Below, piece by piece: positions 1 to 5,190 of a stretch of 5,248 nt of DNA. Where the stretch lies: contig JABUSI010000369.1 of NCBI GenBank assembly GCA_021442745.1, positions 1 through 5,248 of the forward strand. Reading direction: 5' to 3'. Numbering within the stretch: position 1 is the first letter of the stretch; every line of letters starts with the position of its first letter. The notes beneath the pieces were generated by a model. It had not been told where the DNA came from. It saw nothing but the letters and a program-made list of their open reading frames with translations, and ran no database searches. Source of the stretch: Erysipelotrichaceae bacterium (GTDB lineage: Bacteria; Bacillota_I; Bacilli_A; Erysipelotrichales; Erysipelotrichaceae). Position numbers and translations under genes: made by a program.

Positions 1-191
1 AACGGGAACATCTGGATTTGTCGGAGTTCGCAGCCATCGGAGATGAAGAAAACGACATCTCCATGCTGAAGATTGTGGGTCGTCCGTTTGTGATGGCTCA
101 TGCCAAGGAATCCGTAAAGAAGTACGGACAAATCGTGAGCAGTGAAGCGGAAATGATTGAAATCCTGTTGCAAGAATCGGAAAATGACTAA
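1..191 (+). CDS. HAD-superfamily Cof-type phosphatase, C-terminal fragment (5' end outside window)
   Basis: The open frame enters at base 3 and runs 62 codons to a TAA at 189-191. The fragment holds GDEENDISML (fragment residues 13-22), which is HAD motif IV (GDxxND), where the acidic residues bind the catalytic magnesium. It is followed by a VMAHAKESVKK stretch matching the usual 'AMGNA-x-E-x-VK' segment and a short helical tail. Cof-type (class IIB) HAD proteins are cytoplasmic phosphatases of sugar phosphates, nucleotides or flavin-type substrates; the substrate cannot be told here because the cap domain and motifs I-III lie upstream. The final codons also form the 5' arm of a terminator hairpin, and the stop codon lies in its loop. 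The family call is secure; the specific function is unknown. Confidence 0.88.
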   Translation, partial: REHLDLSEFAAIGDEENDISMLKIVGRPFVMAHAKESVKKYGQIVSSEAEMIEILLQESEND

Positions 192-208
192 ATTTTCCGG
201 TTTTTTTT
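178..208 (+). terminator. Intrinsic terminator overlapping the end of the first HAD gene
   Basis: CGGAAAAT (178-185) pairs perfectly with ATTTTCCG (192-199) around a 6-base loop, and after one G there is a run of eight T (201-208). The stop codon TAA (189-191) is inside the loop, so the coding region supplies the whole 5' arm. It ends the upstream transcription unit just before the tRNA-Arg promoter. Confidence 0.88.
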
Positions 209-217
209 GAAAAATAC

Positions 218-246
218 TTGCGTTTTTTGTGCTGATAGAGTAATAT
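218..246 (+). promoter_or_regulatory. Sigma-A-type promoter of tRNA-Arg
   Basis: TTGCGT (218-223) and TAATAT (241-246) are separated by exactly 17 bases. The predicted start, seven bases past the -10 box, is the G at 253, inside AGCACGG (252-258). The A/T-rich run at 201-216 could act as an UP-like element. The transcript would have a leader of about 12 bases before the tRNA. Confidence 0.75.
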
Positions 247-264
247 ATACAAGCACGGAAAAAT

Positions 265-341
265 GCGCTCATAGCTCAGCTGGATAGAGCGTTTGACTAC
301 GGATCAAAAGGTCGGGGATTCGAATTCTCCTGGGCGCGCCA
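265..341 (+). tRNA. tRNA-Arg (anticodon ACG)
   Basis: This is a 77-base cloverleaf with CCA encoded (339-341). The acceptor arm is GCGCTCA (265-271) with TGGGCGC (331-337), including one T-G wobble. The anticodon stem TTTGA/TCAAA (292-296, 304-308) encloses the loop CTACGGA with anticodon ACG at 299-301, and the T arm contains TTCGAAT. The ACG anticodon is normally deaminated by TadA to ICG and reads CGU, CGC and CGA. It is a single-gene transcription unit with its own promoter and terminator. Confidence 0.96.
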
Positions 342-351
342 TTTGAAAGTT

Positions 352-380
352 AAGTCCTTAGAAATAAGGACTTTTTTCTT
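352..380 (+). terminator. Intrinsic terminator after tRNA-Arg
   Basis: AAGTCCTTA (352-360) and TAAGGACTT (365-373) form a perfect 9-bp stem capped by a GAAA tetraloop (361-364), followed by a T-rich tract to about 380. It separates tRNA-Arg from murT. Confidence 0.92.
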
Positions 381-407
381 TTAGTGGGGTGTGTAAAGGG
401 GTATAAT
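380..407 (+). promoter_or_regulatory. Probable promoter of murT-gatD
   Basis: A consensus -10 box TATAAT lies at 402-407. The best -35 candidate is weak: TTTAGT at 380-385 with a 16-base spacer, placed in the end of the preceding terminator's T tract. The predicted start near 413 leaves a leader of about 14 bases that contains little beyond the ribosome binding site. The -10 call is strong and the -35 call is uncertain. Confidence 0.6.
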
Positions 408-414
408 AAGACAT

Positions 415-421
415 GAGGTGA
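415..421 (+). promoter_or_regulatory. Ribosome binding site that decides the murT start
   Basis: GAGGTGA at 415-421 lies 5 bases before the ATG at 427. A possible upstream GTG start at 418 is inside this Shine-Dalgarno sequence and cannot be the real start, so 427 is chosen. Confidence 0.8.
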
Positions 422-426
422 AGTTT

Positions 427-1761
427 ATGAAGATGCTTGTAATCCTGGTTGCCAAACTGATTATCCGGGTTGGTAAACTGGTTCATAGAGGGAGTACCTT
501 GCCGGGGGATGTTGCCTTACGGATGGACCCTGATATTTTAAGTAAAATCGAAATTCCGAAGTTATCCGTTGCGGTAACGGGAACAACGGGGAAGACGTCG
601 ACGACACAGACGATTGCAGATGTATTTGCGTCCTGCGGATATAAGGTGGCTCATAATCTGAGCGGGGCAAACTTAATCGGCGGGGTGGCAACACTGCTTC
701 TGGACAGTGTCACGTTAAGCGGAAAATGTAAGAAAGACGTATTGGTTCTGGAAGTGGACGAACGGTATGCAAAACTGGTATTTCAGTATTTCCAACCGAC
801 GTATTTTGTGGTAACGAACTTATCCCGTGACCAACTGGCACGGCATGGTCATTACGATGTGGTATACGATGACATTGCGCGTTGTATTACGGATTCCATG
901 CATCTGGTATTGAATGCGGATGACCCGTTTGTGTGCAAACTGGCATTGAATCATAAGGGACCGGTAACGTATTTCGGAATCAAAGAGACTGCACAGGATA
1001 CGGCAGAGCCGGAAATCGATACACTGGATCTGTGTTATTGCCCGAAGTGTCATGAAAAACTGCATTTTGACCGGTATCATTACGGTAATCTGGGTATCTG
1101 GAATTGTCCGAACCACGATTATGACCGGCCGGAATGTGCATATGAAGTGACCGGAATCGATATGGAGAACCAGCGGTTTACCATCAACGGTAGCGAATCC
1201 GTGGCGATTCAACACGATATTCTCTACAACATCTACAACAACCTTGTCGTTTATGCGATCAGCGATCTGTGCAGACTGGACCGGAAGACGGTATTGTCTT
1301 CGTTAAAATCCTTTAACTTTACGGTAAAACGGTTTGATACTTTTACCTGTGACGGAAGAGACGGATACATCCTGACCAGTAAGAATGAGACGCCGATTTC
1401 GTATAACCAGTCATTGAAATACGTCAGTCTGGATTCGTCGTTAAAGACGATTGTGGTCGGCTTCAAACGGGTTTCCGGACGGTATGACCTGATGGATCTG
1501 TCCTGGTTATGGGACGTGAATTTCGAGTGCCTGGATGCGGATACCATTGATCATGCGGTATGTGTGGGACCGTTTGCGAATGAACTGGCAGCACGGCTGG
1601 TACATGCCGGTATCCGGGAAGAGCAGATTGTGATTGAACCGGTTCCGGGAAATACCTTGCAGACCGTGAAGGACAAGACAAAGGGAACCATCTATGCGAC
1701 AGTATACTTTGATATGGCAAAGGAACTGACAAAGCTGGTAGAAAGTGAGAAACGGGTATGA
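427..1761 (+). CDS. murT: Lipid II isoglutaminyl synthase, ligase subunit MurT
   Basis: The protein has 444 residues, close to the usual MurT length (about 440). MurT is the Mur-ligase-like subunit that uses ATP to activate the D-Glu alpha-carboxylate of lipid II at the cytoplasmic membrane face; GatD normally supplies ammonia to give D-isoglutamine. Visible features are a P-loop GTTGKT (52-57, usually GTNGKT), a GANL segment (80-83), LEVDE (108-112), NLSRDQL (131-137), an inserted zinc-ribbon-like region with Cys205-x2-Cys208 and Cys227-x2-His230, and a C-terminal DUF1727-type domain with DLSWLWD (357-363). Asp357 is the likely counterpart of the catalytic Asp that completes the triad with GatD in S. 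aureus (Asp349). Two things are odd: His230 stands where many homologues have a zinc-binding Cys, and KNETPISYN (319-327) replaces the usual KNPxGxN-like motif. The gene overlaps gatD by 4 bases. The family call is firm; canonical activity is less certain. Confidence 0.93.
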   Translation: MKMLVILVAKLIIRVGKLVHRGSTLPGDVALRMDPDILSKIEIPKLSVAVTGTTGKTSTTQTIADVFASCGYKVAHNLSGANLIGGVATLLLDSVTLSGKCKKDVLVLEVDERYAKLVFQYFQPTYFVVTNLSRDQLARHGHYDVVYDDIARCITDSMHLVLNADDPFVCKLALNHKGPVTYFGIKETAQDTAEPEIDTLDLCYCPKCHEKLHFDRYHYGNLGIWNCPNHDYDRPECAYEVTGIDMENQRFTINGSESVAIQHDILYNIYNNLVVYAISDLCRLDRKTVLSSLKSFNFTVKRFDTFTCDGRDGYILTSKNETPISYNQSLKYVSLDSSLKTIVVGFKRVSGRYDLMDLSWLWDVNFECLDADTIDHAVCVGPFANELAARLVHAGIREEQIVIEPVPGNTLQTVKDKTKGTIYATVYFDMAKELTKLVESEKRV

Positions 1762-2468
1762 AGATTGCTCATTTATATTATGATCTGGCAAATCTGTACG
1801 GGGAACGGGGAAACGTTGCCGTATTGCGGCATGCCCTGGAGGATCAGGGAATCGATGTTACGGTTGATAAGATTACCGTGAATGATGCGTTTCAGCCGGC
1901 AGATTACGATTTTATATACATCGGTGCCATGACGGAAGCGAACCAGTCGCTGGTATTTGCGGATCTTCTGACCCATCAGCAGCAGTTAGCCCGGTACATT
2001 ATGGACGGTGGCTTTTTACTGGCTACCGGGAATGCCCTGGAATTTTTCGGAAAAATCTGGAACAATAACGGGAAAGAAGAATACGGCTTGCGAATCTGTT
2101 CATACAGTGCGAAGAAACTGGAAAAGCGTCTGATGGCGGAAGTCATCGTATCCAATGATACGCTGAAGGAAGTATGCGGGTTCCAGAATCAATCCTGCGG
2201 TATCGTGGAAAACGATCATCCGTGGTTTACCGGAACGGAACTGGGAATGGGCAGTTATCCGGACAGCAATCAGGAAGGTGTGAAGTTCAACCATTTCTAC
2301 GGAACCTATGTCATCGGACCGGTTCTGGCCAGAAATCCTCATGTTACACAGCATCTGGTGAAAGAATGGATGATGTCTCATAACGTCGGAGGATATACGG
2401 AAAAAATCAAAGAGTTTGATAAAAAAGCATACGAAAGTTATAAAAATAGTATCAAAAAGGTTGACTAA
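1758..2468 (+). CDS. gatD: GatD-like glutamine amidotransferase subunit, apparently lacking its catalytic Cys and His
   Basis: The protein has 236 residues (S. aureus GatD has 243) and starts in the ATGA overlap with murT, so the two are translationally coupled. GatD is normally a CobB/CobQ-like class I glutaminase that feeds ammonia to MurT. Family features are the N-terminal YYDLANLYGERGN (7-19), the GGFLLA beta-strand leading to the nucleophile elbow (84-89), a VEN segment (150-152), and GTYVIGPVLARNP (182-194). The elbow, usually ICGGYQLLG, reads TGNALEFFG, so Gly91 sits where the nucleophilic Cys94 of S. aureus belongs. The usual YLHGPLL reads YVIGPVL, so Ile186 sits at His189. The GGGQD-like loop is also changed (GAMTEANQ, 56-63). 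The frame is intact and the fold motifs remain, so this looks like a pseudo-glutaminase and not a decaying gene. Remaining cysteines (114, 140, 147) are not at an elbow. Other reading: a diverged MurT partner or scaffold with no amidotransferase role. Alignment is from memory. Confidence 0.82.
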   Translation: MKIAHLYYDLANLYGERGNVAVLRHALEDQGIDVTVDKITVNDAFQPADYDFIYIGAMTEANQSLVFADLLTHQQQLARYIMDGGFLLATGNALEFFGKIWNNNGKEEYGLRICSYSAKKLEKRLMAEVIVSNDTLKEVCGFQNQSCGIVENDHPWFTGTELGMGSYPDSNQEGVKFNHFYGTYVIGPVLARNPHVTQHLVKEWMMSHNVGGYTEKIKEFDKKAYESYKNSIKKVD

Positions 2469-2489
2469 ACAGCAACAATTTGATATCAT
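2461..2489 (+). promoter_or_regulatory. Promoter of the Pro-Met-Ile2-Ser tRNA operon, overlapping the end of gatD
   Basis: TTGACT (2461-2466) and TATCAT (2484-2489) have an optimal 17-base spacer. The -35 box lies over the last codons of gatD and reaches the first base of its stop codon (2466-2468). The predicted start is the G at 2496, within AGCACGG (2495-2501), as at the tRNA-Arg promoter. Confidence 0.75.
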
Positions 2490-2490
2490 A

Positions 2491-2514
2491 CTTGAGCACG
2501 GTTAGGTGCGCAAG
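2491..2514. repeat. Imperfect inverted repeat between gatD and the tRNA operon
   Basis: CTTGAGCAC (2491-2499) pairs with GTGCGCAAG (2506-2514) with a single A/G mismatch and a 6-base loop. No T tract follows, so it is not a standard terminator. It spans the predicted tRNA operon start. In readthrough RNA from murT-gatD it would form a 3' hairpin that could protect the message or guide processing. Function is not known. Confidence 0.5.
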
Positions 2515-2518
2515 TTAT

Positions 2519-2595
2519 CGGGATGTAGCACAGCTTGGTAGTGCACCTGATTTGGGATCAGGGGGTCGCAGGTTCGAATCCTGTCATCCCGACCA
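2519..2595 (+). tRNA. tRNA-Pro (anticodon TGG)
   Basis: This is a 77-base cloverleaf with encoded CCA (2593-2595). The acceptor CGGGATG (2519-2525) pairs perfectly with CATCCCG (2585-2591). The anticodon stem CCTGA/TCAGG encloses TTTGGGA, giving anticodon TGG at 2553-2555, and the T loop is TTCGAAT. It is the first gene of a four-tRNA operon; the next tRNA begins 3 bases later. Confidence 0.96.
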
Positions 2596-2598
2596 CGT

Positions 2599-2675
2599 GG
2601 CGGGATAGCTTAGTTGGTTAGAGCGTTCGGTTCATACCCGGAAGGTCGTGAGTTCGACTCTCACTCCCGCTACCA
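2599..2675 (+). tRNA. tRNA-Met, elongator (anticodon CAT)
   Basis: This is a 77-base cloverleaf with encoded CCA (2673-2675). The acceptor GGCGGGA (2599-2605) pairs with TCCCGCT (2665-2671) through a terminal G-T pair, as in the B. subtilis elongator tRNA-Met. The anticodon stem TTCGG/CCGGA and loop TTCATAC (CAT at 2633-2635) lack the three G-C pairs of initiators, and there is no mismatch at 1-72. This separates it from the initiator and from Ile2, which also carry CAT. The 30-base spacer after it begins with TTTTT. Confidence 0.92.
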
Positions 2676-2705
2676 TTTTTGTTTATACGGATCCCTTAGA
2701 GAATT

Positions 2706-2782
2706 GGACCCTTAGCTCAGTTGGTTAGAGCTGCCGGCTCATAACCGGCTGGTCGTAGGTTCGAGTCCTACAGGGTCCACCA
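2706..2782 (+). tRNA. tRNA-Ile2 (anticodon CAT, lysidine type)
   Basis: This is a 77-base cloverleaf with encoded CCA (2780-2782). The acceptor GGACCCT (2706-2712) pairs with AGGGTCC (2772-2778); the anticodon stem GCCGG/CCGGC encloses CTCATAA, with CAT at 2740-2742. The acceptor, D arm and T arm closely match B. subtilis tRNA-Ile2 as I recall it, in which TilS converts C34 to lysidine so that it reads AUA as isoleucine. Automated tools may label it Met. It lies 8 bases before tRNA-Ser. Confidence 0.9.
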
Positions 2783-2790
2783 AGATAGAT

Positions 2791-2882
2791 GGAGGAATAC
2801 CCAAGCTGGCTGAAGGGTCCGGTCTTGAAAACCGGTAGGTCGGGAAACCGGCGCCTGGGTTCGAATCCCAGTTCCTCCGCCA
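2791..2882 (+). tRNA. tRNA-Ser (anticodon TGA)
   Basis: This 92-base tRNA has the long variable arm typical of tRNA-Ser and encoded CCA (2880-2882). The acceptor GGAGGAA (2791-2797) pairs with TTCCTCC (2872-2878), with discriminator G as is usual for serine. The anticodon stem CCGGT/ACCGG encloses CTTGAAA, with TGA at 2826-2828. It is the last gene of the Pro-Met-Ile2-Ser operon, followed by a terminator. Confidence 0.96.
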
Positions 2883-2894
2883 TTTCGATAACTG

Positions 2895-2916
2895 AAGCAC
2901 GGACAGTGCTTTTTTT
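2895..2916 (+). terminator. Intrinsic terminator of the tRNA operon
   Basis: AAGCAC (2895-2900) pairs with GTGCTT (2906-2911) around the loop GGACA, followed by T to 2916 (seven T from 2910). It lies 12 bases after tRNA-Ser. Confidence 0.88.
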
Positions 2917-2920
2917 GTGC

Positions 2921-2948
2921 AAAAAAAAGGCTTGAAGTTAAGCCTTTT
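2921..2948 (-). terminator. Intrinsic terminator of the peptidase-HAD operon
   Basis: On the minus strand AAAAGGCTT (2948-2940) pairs with AAGCCTTTT (2933-2925) around a 6-base loop, and the T run continues to 2921. The 5' arm is the last codons of the HAD gene, and its TAA stop starts on the last stem base. It sits back to back with the tRNA operon terminator, 4 bases away. A shorter T run (2945-2948) on the plus strand may give it some two-way activity. Confidence 0.88.
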
Positions 2949-3786
2949 CTAATAATCCCAGATATTCGAATGCGTTGTAGATGCCGTTGTCGTTGACGTC
3001 GGTTGTGACATAGTCGGCAGCTTCTTTGAGTTCTTTCCCGCCGTTTCCCATAGCTACGTTATAAGCGCAGCAGGCAAACATACTTAAATCAATTTTAGCA
3101 TCACCGAAGGAAATCGTATCTTTTTGATCGGCGTGCAGATAGTGCAGCAGAGCTTCGATGGCAGTGCGTTTGGTGATGCCTTTCGGACCTAAGTCACCAA
3201 ACAGGGCCAGTTCGTCTTTTCCTCCCCAGGTATTGGCTTCCAGATTCGGAAATTCTTCTTTGGAATCGAGGTGATCTTTGTAGGATTGTAAGATAAAACT
3301 GATTTTGTTGACGTCGTCACGGTATAAATCTTCGCCTTCCAGAAGGATAAAACTGTCGATAAACCGATGGGCACTTTGGGTTGCCTTGGTGAGGTTGTTT
3401 TCTTTTCCTAAGGAATACTTGATCATGGTTTCGACGCCTTGTTGTTTCATGTACTTGTTGCAGAACAGCCCGGCATTGGATTCCAGATAGAATCCGGTTT
3501 GTCTGCTGTTGCACCAGTCGACAATGCGTCTGGTATCTTCTTTGGATAATCCGTTTTTGAGCACAACAGTTCCGTGATCTTCGACATACGTGCCGTTTCC
3601 GCAGATCATACCGTCGGTTTCACATAAGTTTCTCTGAAGGACTTCGGCTTTGGAACAACCGGTACACAGATATACCTTGTGTCCGTTGTTTCGGGCGGTA
3701 TCTACGGCTGTTTTGGCGGAAAGGGGCATCTTGGTTTCATAATCAACAAGAGTGCCGTCAATGTCCAGAAAGATGATTTTCGGCAT
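2938..3786 (-). CDS. HAD-superfamily Cof-type (class IIB) phosphatase
   Basis: The protein has 282 residues, normal for this family, and is predicted cytoplasmic. Motif I is DIDGTL (8-13), with Asp8 the nucleophile and Asp10 the acid/base; motif II is LCTGC with Thr42; motif III is probably Lys202 in GPKGITKRTAI; motif IV is FGDAKID (227-233), with Asp229 and Asp233. The region between (about 80-195) is the alpha/beta cap that selects the substrate. Motif IV differs from the usual GDxxND, since Ile232 replaces Asn, though both Asp remain; MGNGGKELKEAADYVT (246-261) matches the usual segment after motif IV. Such proteins dephosphorylate small phosphorylated metabolites, and the substrate here is unknown. 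Its ATG lies 1 base after the stop of the M28 peptidase, so the two are probably co-transcribed and coupled; the closest purine-rich ribosome site (GAAGGG) lies about 12 bases upstream, inside the peptidase gene. Confidence 0.9.
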   Translation of the reverse strand: MPKIIFLDIDGTLVDYETKMPLSAKTAVDTARNNGHKVYLCTGCSKAEVLQRNLCETDGMICGNGTYVEDHGTVVLKNGLSKEDTRRIVDWCNSRQTGFYLESNAGLFCNKYMKQQGVETMIKYSLGKENNLTKATQSAHRFIDSFILLEGEDLYRDDVNKISFILQSYKDHLDSKEEFPNLEANTWGGKDELALFGDLGPKGITKRTAIEALLHYLHADQKDTISFGDAKIDLSMFACCAYNVAMGNGGKELKEAADYVTTDVNDNGIYNAFEYLGLLEKA

Positions 3787-3787
3787 A

Positions 3788-5029
3788 CTATTTCTGATCC
3801 CTTCCCATGTAGTGGTCGAGTTCCTTTTTCATGTTATCCGGCATGGTTCTCGGAACCGGGATTACGACGGCATTGGCCATATGGGATGTGAAGTTGCATA
3901 CGAAATTAATGTCTTCTCCCAGATGCTTTTCGTTCATTAATTTCATGGTATCCCAGCGATTGTGAATCGGACCGTAACTGTTACCGGCTAATCTGGCAAA
4001 GCTGACGGCCGGAATGCCTTTGTCCGCAAACGGGGTACTGTCGGAAGAGTAGACACCCTGGGAAGAATGTACCGGATATCCGACTTCTTTACCCAGGTAG
4101 GAAATATAATCTACCAGACTTTGTTCCGCCGTACTGACGGCTACGCATTTGCCCATGATGGTACCGATCATATCGATGTTTACGCATAGCTTGATGTTTT
4201 CCAGTTCGGTTTCATGCTGGGAAACGTAGGCTTTGGATCCTAACAGTCCGCGTTCTTCACTTCCGCACCATACCAGGGTTACGGTATGCTTCGGTTTGTG
4301 CTTCGCAAAGTGGGCAGCGATTTCAAACAAACATACGGCACCGGAACCGTTGTCGTATACACCGGTGGAGTATTCTACGGAATCGTAGTGAGCCGTACAG
4401 ACAATGGTTTCGTTATCTCTTCCCGGAATGGTAGCAACCACGTTATGAGAGAAGCGTTCGTGACGTTCCTGCTTCACAATGATGCGGACCTTGCTGGCAC
4501 CTAAGCTGACCATTTCGGCTAAATCTTCCGCCCGTACGTGAACGGCAGGGGCATTGAAGCCGTCCACCAGATAATCCCGGACTTCCGGATGGGTTAAATC
4601 GTTTCTGTCATGCAGTAAGTCACCGCTGGCGGTAATGTAAGCCGCTGCCTTCGCCTTTTTCAATACGTTGTAACCAACTAAACCGACGTAAGAATCCCAG
4701 ATGACACATTTTCCTTTTGCCTGTCTCAGGGAAACTTCGTGATCGCTTTCCAGATACGTCAGATCCAGAGTCAGACCTTTGTCCGGTGTTTCTTCACAAC
4801 CGCGATATCCGCTGCATTCGTATGTTTTCTGGTAAGGTTCCAGGACCTCCAGTGATGCTTTCGTTACTTTGGATGCGTTGACCGGGAAACTTTCGGTACG
4901 GGCGTTCACTCCGAATTCTTTCAGCCGTTCAATGATAATGTTGGCAGCCCGTAATTCTTCTTCACTGCCACCCAGACGGGTAAACCCGATCTCTTTTAAT
5001 AAATTGTACGCTCTTGATGCGTTAACCAT
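3788..5029 (-). CDS. M28-family zinc metallopeptidase (aminopeptidase type) with PA-like insert
   Basis: The protein has 413 residues. M28 peptidases use two zinc ions to remove N-terminal residues from peptides. The expected ligand order is visible: His214 with supporting Asp216 in TAHYDSV, bridging Asp226 in GVYDNGSGA, Glu258 (general base) and Glu259 (ligand) in CGSEERGLLGS, Asp286 in NIDMIG, and His356 in GPIHNRWDT. All catalytic positions are intact. Residues about 105-190 look like a protease-associated (PA) insert between the N-terminal strand-helix region and the catalytic core. There is no signal peptide or membrane segment, so it is probably cytoplasmic and used in peptide turnover. 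The ATG is well supported by AGGAGG 7 bases upstream, and a promoter lies just beyond. It leads an operon with the HAD phosphatase. The substrate is unknown; it could also act on a modified amino acid or dipeptide. Confidence 0.92.
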   Translation of the reverse strand: MVNASRAYNLLKEIGFTRLGGSEEELRAANIIIERLKEFGVNARTESFPVNASKVTKASLEVLEPYQKTYECSGYRGCEETPDKGLTLDLTYLESDHEVSLRQAKGKCVIWDSYVGLVGYNVLKKAKAAAYITASGDLLHDRNDLTHPEVRDYLVDGFNAPAVHVRAEDLAEMVSLGASKVRIIVKQERHERFSHNVVATIPGRDNETIVCTAHYDSVEYSTGVYDNGSGAVCLFEIAAHFAKHKPKHTVTLVWCGSEERGLLGSKAYVSQHETELENIKLCVNIDMIGTIMGKCVAVSTAEQSLVDYISYLGKEVGYPVHSSQGVYSSDSTPFADKGIPAVSFARLAGNSYGPIHNRWDTMKLMNEKHLGEDINFVCNFTSHMANAVVIPVPRTMPDNMKKELDHYMGRDQK

Positions 5030-5036
5030 ACAGAAT

Positions 5037-5042
5037 CCTCCT
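5037..5042 (-). promoter_or_regulatory. Ribosome binding site of the M28 peptidase
   Basis: On the minus strand this reads AGGAGG, a perfect Shine-Dalgarno core, 7 bases before the ATG at 5029. It is the strongest ribosome site in the window and fixes this start. Confidence 0.9.
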
Positions 5043-5061
5043 GAAAATTGTTATCGTTTAA

Positions 5062-5092
5062 AGTATAGCATAAAAAAACACTCTTTTCTCAA
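5062..5092 (-). promoter_or_regulatory. Promoter of the peptidase-HAD operon
   Basis: On the minus strand TGCTATACT places the -10 box TATACT at 5067-5062 with an extended TGn. A -35 candidate TTGAGA (5092-5087) sits in the loop and stem of the preceding tRNA terminator, with a long 19-base spacer; the extended -10 may compensate. Confidence 0.65.
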
Positions 5093-5098
5093 GAGTGT
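5072..5098 (-). terminator. Intrinsic terminator after tRNA-Phe
   Basis: On the minus strand ACACTCTT (5098-5091) pairs perfectly with AAGAGTGT (5085-5078) around a 5-base loop, followed by a run of T down to 5072. It ends the fMet-Phe tRNA transcript 14 bases past tRNA-Phe. Confidence 0.9.
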
Positions 5099-5111
5099 CT
5101 CTTACAAAAAG

Positions 5112-5187
<76 letters not shown>

Positions 5188-5190
5188 ACT

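Noticed and set aside
418..426. GTG start for murT three codons upstream of the chosen ATG
   Set aside because: The GTG is part of the Shine-Dalgarno sequence GAGGTGA that serves the ATG at 427.
820..1215. Long minus-strand frame inside murT (131 codons), and similar antisense frames in gatD
   Set aside because: They lie wholly or mostly inside convincing genes, have no recognisable domain and no ribosome site, and reflect codon bias of the sense strand.
2676..2705. Possible separate promoter (TATACG-like) or weak terminator (TTTTT) between tRNA-Met and tRNA-Ile2
   Set aside because: There is no stem before the T run other than the tRNA itself and no credible -35 box outside the tRNA; the spacer more likely marks a processing site or a lost gene.
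2725..2922. Minus-strand frame of 65 codons across tRNA-Ile2 and tRNA-Ser
   Set aside because: It is antisense to two tRNA genes; the ELGFEPRRR/CRTRTYDQPVMS type of peptide is a well-known false protein made by translating tRNA complements.
2910..2928. Near-palindrome of T and A runs between the two facing terminators
   Set aside because: It follows from two back-to-back terminators whose T tracts lie on opposite strands; no further function needed.
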